A stretch of DNA of 7,381 nucleotides from Chloroflexota bacterium. GTDB lineage: Bacteria; Chloroflexota; Anaerolineae; Anaerolineales; Villigracilaceae. Within the stretch, counting starts at the first letter, position 1. Every line of letters starts with the position of its first letter. Below the pieces are notes generated by a model that made no database searches, was not told the DNA's origin, and worked only from the letters and a program-made list of their open reading frames with translations. The position numbers and the translations under genes were made by a program. Where the stretch lies: contig JAJYOH010000294.1 in NCBI GenBank assembly GCA_021796315.1, positions 1-7,381 on the forward strand. The letters run 5' to 3'. Below are positions 1 to 5,172 of the stretch, in pieces.

Positions 1-63
1 CTTGCGTGGATCGGTTACTTTGCTAAAATGTTCTTCGATCACTTCCAGCGGCTTCTTGGACAT
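1..63 (-). CDS. ISAs1-family transposase, N-terminal fragment (cut by window edge)
   Basis: Reading the minus strand from an ATG at 63-61 gives 21 uninterrupted codons running off the left edge. A strong ribosome binding site, GGAGGT (68-73 on the minus strand), lies four bases upstream, which supports this start. The peptide includes the stretch EVIEEHFSKVTDPRK. From memory, this matches the conserved start of ISAs1-family (H-repeat-like) transposases, where a segment of the type hhxxFxxhxDPR opens the DDE_Tnp_1-associated N-terminal domain. The DDE catalytic core would lie outside the window, so activity cannot be judged. It is the only gene on the minus strand here and faces away from the cell-wall cluster. 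The family call rests on about 15 residues and is therefore moderate; that a gene starts here is better supported. Confidence 0.68.
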   Translation of the reverse strand, partial: MSKKPLEVIEEHFSKVTDPRK

Positions 64-108
64 GGCTACCTCCATCAGATAGCCAGTTTTACCCCAATTT
101 CCGCTCAG

Positions 109-127
109 TTTAGATGCGATTGCCCTG
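109..127. repeat. Candidate terminal inverted repeat of the ISAs1-like element
   Basis: Nineteen bases ending at 127, reading CAGGGCAATCGCATCTAAA inward. The call rests on position (64 bases outside the transposase start) and remembered similarity to ISAs1/H-repeat ends. If correct, the target-site duplication would begin at 128. Confidence 0.45.
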
Positions 128-138
128 CGAAATTCCCC

Positions 139-170
139 TTGCCTTTTGCCTCACAATTGATTAGTATATA
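139..170 (+). promoter_or_regulatory. Candidate promoter of the amidase-transpeptidase operon, possibly leaderless
   Basis: TTGCCT (139-144) is followed after 17 bases by TAGTAT (162-167), which overlaps TATATA (165-170). The start codon is at 180, only 9-12 bases from the -10-like box, and no Shine-Dalgarno sequence sits before it. The transcript would start at or within a few bases of the ATG. All promoter elements lie outside the neighbouring IS end. The -35 match is only fair. Confidence 0.4.
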
Positions 171-179
171 CGAAATAAA

Positions 180-977
180 ATGCAATCGATGCCATCCCGA
201 ACTCCCAGCACACCCATTCAGCGTCGACGTTCCAAGCCGCTGTACGCGGTACGGACCACGATCTTCGTGGCTATTGTGCTGGCGACCGTTTTCGTGATGT
301 GGACACCAGCCAATTTTTCCACCTTTTCCTTCTCAGACAAGTTAGCCCTGCTTCTCACCCCGCAAGTTCCCAGCAATCCGAACGTCCCTGTGCAACAGGC
401 GCTGAGAATCGGCATCGTCTCTGGACATAAAGGCAACGACTCGGGGGCAGTCTGCACAGACAGCAACGGCAACGTCACTTTGACGGAGGCCGAGGTCAAT
501 CTCAGCATTGCAACTCTCGTCCAGAAGAAACTAAACGAGCGCGGCTTTCAAGTGGATCTGCTTAATGAATATGATACGCGCTTGAACGGTTATCGCGCCG
601 TTGCCATCGTATCCATCCACAATGATTCGTGTCAATACATCAACGATCAAGCCACTGGCTTCAAAGTCGCCGCGGCTTTGAATACGCGCGACCAAAACCG
701 CGCCAACCGTTTACTGGCCTGCCTCATCGACCGTTATCACACGGCCACCGGCCTGAAATTTCATCCGGGCAGCATCACGGCAGATATGACCAGTTATCAC
801 GCCTTTTCAGAAATTGATCCCGATACAATCGCGGCCATTATCGAAACCGGTTTTTTGAATCTCGACCGTGAAATTTTGACCCAGCACACGGACCAGGTCG
901 CGGATGGAGTTGTCAACGGCATCCTGTGCTTCGTCAACAATGAAAACGTCGAGCCGACACCCATTCCAATCCCTTAA
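180..977 (+). CDS. Membrane-anchored N-acetylmuramoyl-L-alanine amidase (Amidase_3 family)
   Basis: This 265-residue protein should be a zinc amidase that cuts the bond between N-acetylmuramic acid and L-alanine in peptidoglycan. The N-terminus is basic (RRRSK near residues 15-19), followed by one hydrophobic helix (about 24-41) and no clear cleavage site, so it probably stays as a signal anchor with the enzyme outside the cytoplasm. The catalytic domain runs from about 75 to 253. Family landmarks visible are SGHKG with His83, TEAEVNL with Glu103, VSIHND with His147 (the three expected zinc ligands), and IIETGFLN with Glu222 as the expected catalytic glutamate. The tail ends in a short Pro-rich stretch (EPTPIPIP). 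The ATG at 180 is chosen because it sits just behind a -10-like box; an in-frame ATG at 189 is also possible. It is the first gene of a tight operon with two L,D-transpeptidases. Confidence 0.87.
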   Translation: MQSMPSRTPSTPIQRRRSKPLYAVRTTIFVAIVLATVFVMWTPANFSTFSFSDKLALLLTPQVPSNPNVPVQQALRIGIVSGHKGNDSGAVCTDSNGNVTLTEAEVNLSIATLVQKKLNERGFQVDLLNEYDTRLNGYRAVAIVSIHNDSCQYINDQATGFKVAAALNTRDQNRANRLLACLIDRYHTATGLKFHPGSITADMTSYHAFSEIDPDTIAAIIETGFLNLDREILTQHTDQVADGVVNGILCFVNNENVEPTPIPIP

Positions 978-980
978 CCT

Positions 981-2267
981 ATGAACACACAATTTGACCA
1001 GGCTCGTTTAGCGGTACAAAAGGCGCGCGAAGCTTTGCGAAATAATAACCGCAGTGAGGCGCGTAAGTGGGCGGAACAAGCCGCCTCGCTCGCCCCTCAA
1101 ATGGAAGACCCCTGGCTGGTGCTGGCGGCCATCGCCGACCCGCGCGGCAGCATGGAATATATTCAAAGAGCGCTTAAGATCAACCCAAACAGTCCGCGTG
1201 CGCTCAAAGGATTGGAATGGGCACGCAGCCGTTTGCCAGGTATTGAAGCGGCGCCCAAACCTCAAGTCAGTGTACCCGCTCAAAGTCCAGACCCGTTCGC
1301 CAGCCTGCCTCGCGCCGAATTTTCGCGCGAGCAATTCATGCCGTCGCAACCCGTCCCATCCGCCGCATCAGAAACAAGCGATCCAAATGTAAAAGCAAAA
1401 CGCAATTTGACGTTGCCGATTCTTTTATCGATCGTTGGCTTGTTAATTTGTACGGTCGCCGCATGGGTGGCTACATCATCTGCACAGGCCTTATTTGCGG
1501 GCAGCGTCGCAGCATCGCCTTCGCACCCCGCATCGTGGGCGCGCGTGACAATTCCAAAACCGGCGGGCGCATCATCAATAGCAGCAGTCGTTTCATCGCC
1601 AACACCTGGGCCATTGAATCTAGTTAACAATTTGCCTGACCTGCCAACACAGGCGCCAACAGATATACCGACACCCATCGCAACCGACGTTCCAACGGAC
1701 GCGCCGACACCGGTACCGACAGGCATTCCGACTCTTGCCCCGACTGATGCGGCTCCCGTTTCACCAGATACCCCCACGCCGACAACAGAACCTTCAAACA
1801 ACGGCGGCTTGATATTGACCTACGTGCAGGATACACCCACATCTGAAGCCCCGCCTGCTGCATCCGCGCCGACTCCTGCATCAGGATCACAAACAAACTA
1901 CGTTGGCGCTGGCGGCGAACGCTGGATCGATGTGAATCTTTCGCAGCAAATGGTGTATGCCTACGAAGGCAACACGGTCGTGAATTCATTTTTGGTCTCG
2001 ACCGGCACATGGCAATATCCAACGGTCACAGGCAAATATCACATCTACGTTAAATACCGCTACACCGATATGGCCGGGCCGGGATATTATCTACCCAACG
2101 TGCCATACACCATGTATTTCTATCAAGGCTATGGATTACACGGAACATACTGGCATCACAACTTTGGCACTCCAATGAGTCACGGCTGTGTGAATCTGCA
2201 AACTGACGATGCAGCCTGGCTTTATAACTGGGCCTCGGTTGGCACGCTGGTAAACGTGCATTACTAA
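981..2267 (+). CDS. TPR-like / membrane helix / Pro-Thr linker / YkuD L,D-transpeptidase
   Basis: This 428-residue protein has four visible parts. Residues 1-84 form amphipathic helices with TPR-like spacing (AREALRNNNRSEARKWAEQA, then IQRALKINPNSPRALKGLEW). Residues about 143-166 are a single transmembrane helix. Residues about 205-305 are a disordered linker with a Pro/Thr core at 221-270. The C-terminal domain from about 311 to 428 is a YkuD fold. Its active site is complete: LHGTYWH (His387) and SHGCVNL with His401 and nucleophile Cys403. Such enzymes form 3-3 peptidoglycan cross-links or link proteins to the wall. By topology the TPR part should be cytoplasmic and the enzyme external, held away from the membrane by the linker. 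The gene begins three bases after the amidase stop with no clear ribosome binding site, so translational coupling is likely. The N-terminal module recalls ones fused to varied exported domains in Chloroflexota; that is from memory. Confidence 0.88.
   Translation: MNTQFDQARLAVQKAREALRNNNRSEARKWAEQAASLAPQMEDPWLVLAAIADPRGSMEYIQRALKINPNSPRALKGLEWARSRLPGIEAAPKPQVSVPAQSPDPFASLPRAEFSREQFMPSQPVPSAASETSDPNVKAKRNLTLPILLSIVGLLICTVAAWVATSSAQALFAGSVAASPSHPASWARVTIPKPAGASSIAAVVSSPTPGPLNLVNNLPDLPTQAPTDIPTPIATDVPTDAPTPVPTGIPTLAPTDAAPVSPDTPTPTTEPSNNGGLILTYVQDTPTSEAPPAASAPTPASGSQTNYVGAGGERWIDVNLSQQMVYAYEGNTVVNSFLVSTGTWQYPTVTGKYHIYVKYRYTDMAGPGYYLPNVPYTMYFYQGYGLHGTYWHHNFGTPMSHGCVNLQTDDAAWLYNWASVGTLVNVHY
1641..1790 (+). 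repeat. Low-complexity Pro/Thr-coding repeat in the transpeptidase linker
   Basis: Residues 221-270 of the upstream transpeptidase are irregular repeats of PT, APT, DIPT and DVPT type units, encoded by related but not identical triplets (ccnac, ccgac). It acts as a flexible spacer between membrane and enzyme and may be a site of O-glycosylation, which the sequence cannot show. Such tracts can vary in length between strains. Confidence 0.7.
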
Positions 2268-2269
2268 AA

Positions 2270-3310
2270 ATGAGCGCAAATAACGGCGTATTCTCGCGCC
2301 GCGACTTTCTCAAATTGAGCGGACTTGGGTTGCTGGGATTATTCCTGCCAAACCTGCCGCTCAATTCGTTTTTTCGAGACGCCTTCGATGCCCAACAGGG
2401 ACGCGTTACAGAGCGGTTGATCTGGTTATTTAACAAGCCATCATCCCACAGCCTGCCCGTGCGGTTGTATTGGCGCGACAGCGTCCTGCCCATCACCAAT
2501 GCCACCATCAGCGATGACGCATCCGATTACAACCGCGTTTGGTACGAGATCGGTAATGAAGGCTATGCTTATTCAGGCACAATCCAGCCTGTCCGCACTG
2601 CGCTGAATGTACCGGTAACTGACCTTCCTGCAAACGGCGTGTTGGGCGAAGTAAGCGTTCCCTTCACTGATGCTCACTTGCAAGCCAATGCAGATTCGCC
2701 GGTGGCCTACCGCATGTATTACGAGACGACGCATTGGGTTATGTCTGCCGCCACAAATCCAACTGACGGGAAGATCTGGTATCAGGTGTTGGACGATAAA
2801 TGGAATAAACTCTATTACGCGCCGGGCGAACACATCCGCCTCATCACGGACGATGAGCTGGCTCCGCTTTCTCCAAACATTCCCGACGCTGACAAAAAAA
2901 TCCAGGTGCGGTTGGGCGACCAGCTTGTGTTTGCCTACGAAAACGGCGACCCGGTCTTCGTCACGCGCGCTGCGACAGGCGGAGTTTTCCGCGATGGGAC
3001 ATATTCCACGCCCACCGGTTCATTCATGACGTACCATAAACGTCCCACGCGCCACATGGCAGCAGGCGATATCACCGCCAACGGTTTTGACCTGCCCGGC
3101 GTGCCGTGGGTGATGTATATCACCGAAGCCGGGATTTCCCTGCACGGAACATTCTGGCATAATGACTTCGGCCATCCCAAGAGTCATGGTTGCGTAAATC
3201 TGACTCCCGCCGCGGCGAAATGGCTTTTCCGCTGGACGAGTCCGGTAGTGAAACCGAGTGAGCAATTTGAATATAAAGATAAAGGGACGCTGGTGGAGAT
3301 CGTAAAGTAA
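2270..3310 (+). CDS. Tat-exported YkuD L,D-transpeptidase with SH3-like N-terminal region
   Basis: This 346-residue protein starts with a textbook twin-arginine signal, SRRDFLK (residues 9-15, Arg10-Arg11), followed by a hydrophobic stretch to about 35; cleavage near 41 is possible. Residues about 45-200 contain two beta-rich halves, each with a WYxx...Y segment (WYEIGNEGYAYSG and WYQVLDDKWNKLYYAP), resembling paired SH3-like wall-binding modules. The YkuD domain runs from about 208 to 345, with LHGTFWH (His292) and SHGCVNL (His306, Cys308), so all expected active-site residues are present. It should form peptidoglycan cross-links or attach proteins outside the membrane. The start lies two bases after the previous stop, in the same operon. 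A palindromic repeat follows one base after its stop codon and may act as its 3' end. Tat rather than Sec export implies it crosses the membrane already folded. Confidence 0.88.
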   Translation: MSANNGVFSRRDFLKLSGLGLLGLFLPNLPLNSFFRDAFDAQQGRVTERLIWLFNKPSSHSLPVRLYWRDSVLPITNATISDDASDYNRVWYEIGNEGYAYSGTIQPVRTALNVPVTDLPANGVLGEVSVPFTDAHLQANADSPVAYRMYYETTHWVMSAATNPTDGKIWYQVLDDKWNKLYYAPGEHIRLITDDELAPLSPNIPDADKKIQVRLGDQLVFAYENGDPVFVTRAATGGVFRDGTYSTPTGSFMTYHKRPTRHMAAGDITANGFDLPGVPWVMYITEAGISLHGTFWHNDFGHPKSHGCVNLTPAAAKWLFRWTSPVVKPSEQFEYKDKGTLVEIVK

Positions 3311-3423
3311 ACGTCATTGCGAGAAGACTCTGAGCGAAGCGTAGCGAAGTCGAAAAGTCGACGAAACAATCTCATTTTCACAAGTGAAGATTGCTTCAGG
3401 GAGAACACTCCTCGCAATGACGT
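3311..3423. repeat. 113-bp palindromic repeat, MITE/REP-like, with CGTCATTGCGAG ends
   Basis: The outer arms are a perfect 13-bp inverted repeat: ACGTCATTGCGAG at 3311-3323 and CTCGCAATGACGT at 3411-3423. A second, inner pair is nearly perfect (one mismatch in ten): GAAACAATCT at 3363-3372 and AGATTGCTTC at 3388-3397. Between them sit two AGCGAAG units ten bases apart (3333-3339 and 3343-3349). From memory, repeats with these ends are scattered through many unrelated bacterial genomes. No open reading frame of note and no flanking target duplication are seen. It starts right after the stop codon at 3308-3310, so as RNA it could fold and end transcription or stabilise the upstream message. Confidence 0.75.
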
Positions 3424-3468
3424 GATAAGAGTTTCATAAGACTTTTCCCTCTGCCACCATCCCGACTC

Positions 3469-3486
3469 TATAAAATCAGATACAAT
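3469..3486 (+). promoter_or_regulatory. Candidate promoter for the third L,D-transpeptidase gene
   Basis: Two -10-like boxes, TATAAA (3469-3474) and TACAAT (3481-3486), lie in an AT-rich stretch before the ATG at 3499. The nearer box leaves only 12 bases to the start codon, giving a leaderless or very short-leader transcript. No Shine-Dalgarno sequence is present and no convincing -35 box is seen. Together with the upstream palindromic repeat this suggests the gene is transcribed separately from the preceding operon. Confidence 0.4.
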
Positions 3487-3498
3487 CCAATAATCATT

Positions 3499-4533
3499 AT
3501 GACAAACTTACCTTTATCACGGCGTGACTTTCTAAAACTTTCCGGCGCAGGATTACTGGGCGCAGTCCTTGCTGAACTGCATCTCGACCGCGCCTTCGCA
3601 GCCCCCGCCGCTTCGCAGGGGCGCATGACCCAGAGCGGAATTTATTTATACAGCGAGCCGAACTTTAATGCCAAAACATCTCACATCTTTGGCCGCGATG
3701 AAGTCGTGAACATCACAGATGAAGTGGATGGCGACCCTGGAAACCCTTATAACAAAAAATGGTACCAGGTCAACAACGAAGGCTACACTTATTCCGGTTG
3801 GGTCCAACCTGTTGAAACGAATTACCAGAAATCAAGCTTTCAAGTGCCAGCTACCGGGCAACTGGGCGAGATCACCGTCCCATTCAGCGACACACACCAC
3901 AGCCCGAACTTTTGGAGCGATCGCGGCTATCGCGTCTATTACGAGACGACACATTGGGTGACCGGCGTCTCGGTTAATCGCTATGAAAAAGGGGTGTGGT
4001 ACGAGATCTATGATAACGAATTAAAACAATCCTTCTTTGTCCCATCCACCGACATGCGCCTCGTGCCGGACGATGAGCTGACTCTGCTTTCCCCAGACAT
4101 TCCCGACAGCCAGAAACATATTTATGTGGATATTGCAACGCAATCAGTCACTGTATTCGAAGGCGATAAAGCCGTTCTGACCACGCGTTGTTCCAGCGGC
4201 GGCAAAGGGACAAACACCCCGATCGGCGATTTCAAAACCTTTCATAAAGGGCCGACCATCCACATGACCAATGACGGTGAAGTGGGCGCAGGGCAGGGAT
4301 ACGATTTGCCGGGAGTGCCATGGGTGAGTTTCTTCACCGGCACAGGAGACTCGTTCCACGGGACATATTGGCACAATGATTATGGCAAGCCGCGCAGTCA
4401 TGGATGTGTGAACTTATCTCCAGCCGATGCAAAATTCATTTATCGCTGGACCCGTCCCGAGGTCCCGGTGGGAACGCCGTATTTGTATAAACCAGGCGAC
4501 GGGACAAACGTTCATATTGTTTCATCCAGTTAA
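3499..4533 (+). CDS. Tat-exported YkuD L,D-transpeptidase, paralogue of the preceding gene
   Basis: This 344-residue protein has the same plan and nearly the same length as its upstream neighbour. The Tat signal has SRRDFLK at 7-13 (Arg8-Arg9), a hydrophobic core, and a good cleavage site AFA/A after residue 34. Residues about 42-195 hold two SH3-like halves (WYQVNNEGYTYSGWVQP and WYEIYDNELKQSFFVP). The YkuD domain from about 205 to 344 carries FHGTYWH (His287) and SHGCVNL (His301, nucleophile Cys303), so it should be active in 3-3 cross-linking or wall attachment of proteins. Shared protein segments (YYETTHWV, DDELxxLSPxIPD) and locally similar DNA around 2717/3938 and 2848/4067 point to tandem duplication. 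The two copies are now split by a palindromic repeat and a new promoter region. A perfect hairpin follows its stop codon. Confidence 0.88.
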   Translation: MTNLPLSRRDFLKLSGAGLLGAVLAELHLDRAFAAPAASQGRMTQSGIYLYSEPNFNAKTSHIFGRDEVVNITDEVDGDPGNPYNKKWYQVNNEGYTYSGWVQPVETNYQKSSFQVPATGQLGEITVPFSDTHHSPNFWSDRGYRVYYETTHWVTGVSVNRYEKGVWYEIYDNELKQSFFVPSTDMRLVPDDELTLLSPDIPDSQKHIYVDIATQSVTVFEGDKAVLTTRCSSGGKGTNTPIGDFKTFHKGPTIHMTNDGEVGAGQGYDLPGVPWVSFFTGTGDSFHGTYWHNDYGKPRSHGCVNLSPADAKFIYRWTRPEVPVGTPYLYKPGDGTNVHIVSSS

Positions 4534-4535
4534 TA

Positions 4536-4571
4536 ATATGAGATAGTCACCTGAAAGTGACTATCTCATAT
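4536..4571. terminator. Perfect 15-bp hairpin without T-tract (terminator or leader structure)
   Basis: ATATGAGATAGTCAC (4536-4550), loop CTGAAA, and GTGACTATCTCATAT (4557-4571) form a perfect 15-bp stem. It starts three bases after the transpeptidase stop and ends one base before the AGAGGA ribosome binding site of the next gene. No run of T follows, so it is not a standard intrinsic terminator. It may instead be an RNA-processing or stability element, a translation-tuning leader structure, or a palindromic protein-binding site. Confidence 0.55.
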
Positions 4572-4582
4572 CAGAGGACATC

Positions 4583-5011
4583 ATGCCAAGACAACCTTTA
4601 TTTGCCGGTCTCGTGATCGACGAAAACGATCAGCCTGTCGAGGCCGGATTCATCGGCGAAGAACCGGCGTACGTGATAAACGACGCGGGCTTCCGCCGAC
4701 ATATCCCGGCGGAGCAAGTGGACCGTCAGGTGCTGAAACAAATGCAGGAGATGATGAAAGGCAGTGAGGGACTCATCTCTGAACAAACCGCCAAGATGAT
4801 GGGACAGGACGATATTTTTTCGAAAGCCATGATCGAACAACAGCTAAAAAATCTTGACCAGCAGTTCGACGCATTGATGCAGCAGGGCATTCCCGAAGAT
4901 GGCCGCGCTTATCTCGGGATGCTTGGCTTTAAGATCGTCATCGATTATCACGGTGAGGTCGTCAGGATCGAACAACCTGCCGCGGCCGGAGACGATGATG
5001 ACGGTGAATGA
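4583..5011 (+). CDS. Small hypothetical protein, 142 aa, acidic tail
   Basis: I do not recognise a named family, though the sequence has the look of a conserved Chloroflexota hypothetical protein. The N-terminal 40 residues look beta-rich (FAGLVIDENDQPVEAGFIGE, then EPAYVINDAGFRRHIP). A charged helical middle (about 43-105) has many Met and Gln residues (QVLKQMQEMMKGSEG, IEQQLKNLDQQFDALMQQG). A final strand-like segment, GFKIVIDYHGEVVRIEQP (about 115-132), precedes an acidic end with DDDDGE. There is no signal peptide or membrane helix, so it is probably cytoplasmic. The ATG is supported by AGAGGA (4573-4578) four bases upstream. It lies between a perfect hairpin and a strong terminator, so it may be a single-gene unit or be read through from the transpeptidase. 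I can assign no function. Confidence 0.75.
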   Translation: MPRQPLFAGLVIDENDQPVEAGFIGEEPAYVINDAGFRRHIPAEQVDRQVLKQMQEMMKGSEGLISEQTAKMMGQDDIFSKAMIEQQLKNLDQQFDALMQQGIPEDGRAYLGMLGFKIVIDYHGEVVRIEQPAAAGDDDDGE

Positions 5012-5019
5012 AAAAATTG

Positions 5020-5066
5020 AAAAGAGGAAAGAAGAAGGATTTTGAGTCTTTCTTCTTTCCTCTTTT
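5020..5066 (+). terminator. Intrinsic terminator after the hypothetical gene
   Basis: A 20-bp stem pairs 5020-5039 with 5047-5066 (one G-U pair) around a seven-base loop, TTTTGAG. The left arm is purine-only (AAAAGAGGAAAGAAGAAGGA) and the right arm runs into T-rich sequence ending at 5071. It starts nine bases after the stop codon. The A-rich left side means it could also work on the opposite strand. Confidence 0.82.
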
Positions 5067-5073
5067 TCTTTAA

Positions 5074-5090
5074 CAGATAATTTTTATCTG
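5074..5090. other. Small AT-rich hairpin (CAGATAA / TTATCTG)
   Basis: CAGATAA (5074-5080) and TTATCTG (5084-5090) are perfect inverted repeats around TTT, just after the strong terminator. The 7-bp stem is weak; it may be a backup terminator part or chance. Confidence 0.35.
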
Positions 5091-5095
5091 CCAAC

Positions 5096-5125
5096 ATTCG
5101 CGTTGATTAGCGTAAATTCGCGGAT
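5096..5125. repeat. Three 10-bp tandem units before the transporter gene
   Basis: The units are ATTCGCGTTG, ATTAGCGTAA and ATTCGCGGAT, sharing ATT(C/A)GCG at the front of each. The 10-bp period would put all copies on the same DNA face. The block ends six bases before a TATAAG box (5132-5137). It could be a regulator binding site or a remnant of a dispersed ATTCGCG-type repeat. Confidence 0.55.
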
Positions 5126-5131
5126 GAATTT

Positions 5132-5137
5132 TATAAG
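5132..5137 (+). promoter_or_regulatory. Possible -10 box of the transporter promoter
   Basis: TATAAG lies 35 bases before the transporter ATG, in the first AT-rich stretch after the terminator. A new promoter is expected here because the upstream terminator is strong, but no good -35 box is seen; the tandem ATTCGCG units occupy that position. Confidence 0.3.
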
Positions 5138-5172
5138 CTCATCGAATCGACGGCCATCACCAAGAGGACGAC

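Larger units (their letters stand above)
1..127 (-). mobile_element. Terminal part of an ISAs1-like insertion sequence
   Basis: The transposase start at 63 is followed outward by 64 bases of leader and then a sequence that, read inward from 127, is CAGGGCAATCGCATCTAAA. It resembles ISAs1-family terminal inverted repeats as I remember them, and the short distance from element end to transposase start is typical of IS elements. The other end is outside the window, so neither the matching inverted repeat nor a target-site duplication can be checked. The boundary at 127 is an inference. Confidence 0.55.

Noticed and set aside
28..297. Short + strand open frame crossing the IS end
   Set aside because: It spans the inferred IS boundary, overlaps the amidase start in another frame, has no ribosome binding site and no recognisable motif.
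189..977. Alternative amidase start at the second in-frame ATG
   Set aside because: It costs only three residues and cannot be excluded, but 180 fits the -10-like box spacing slightly better; neither start has a Shine-Dalgarno site.
1280..1801. Minus-strand frame coding a Gly/Val-rich repetitive protein
   Set aside because: The GVGxSVG repeats are simply the complement of the Pro/Thr linker codons of the L,D-transpeptidase.
3311..3423. Palindromic repeat read as a CRISPR fragment or plain intrinsic terminator
   Set aside because: There are no repeated direct units with spacers, and no T-tract follows the right arm; nested inverted repeats fit a MITE/REP-like element better.
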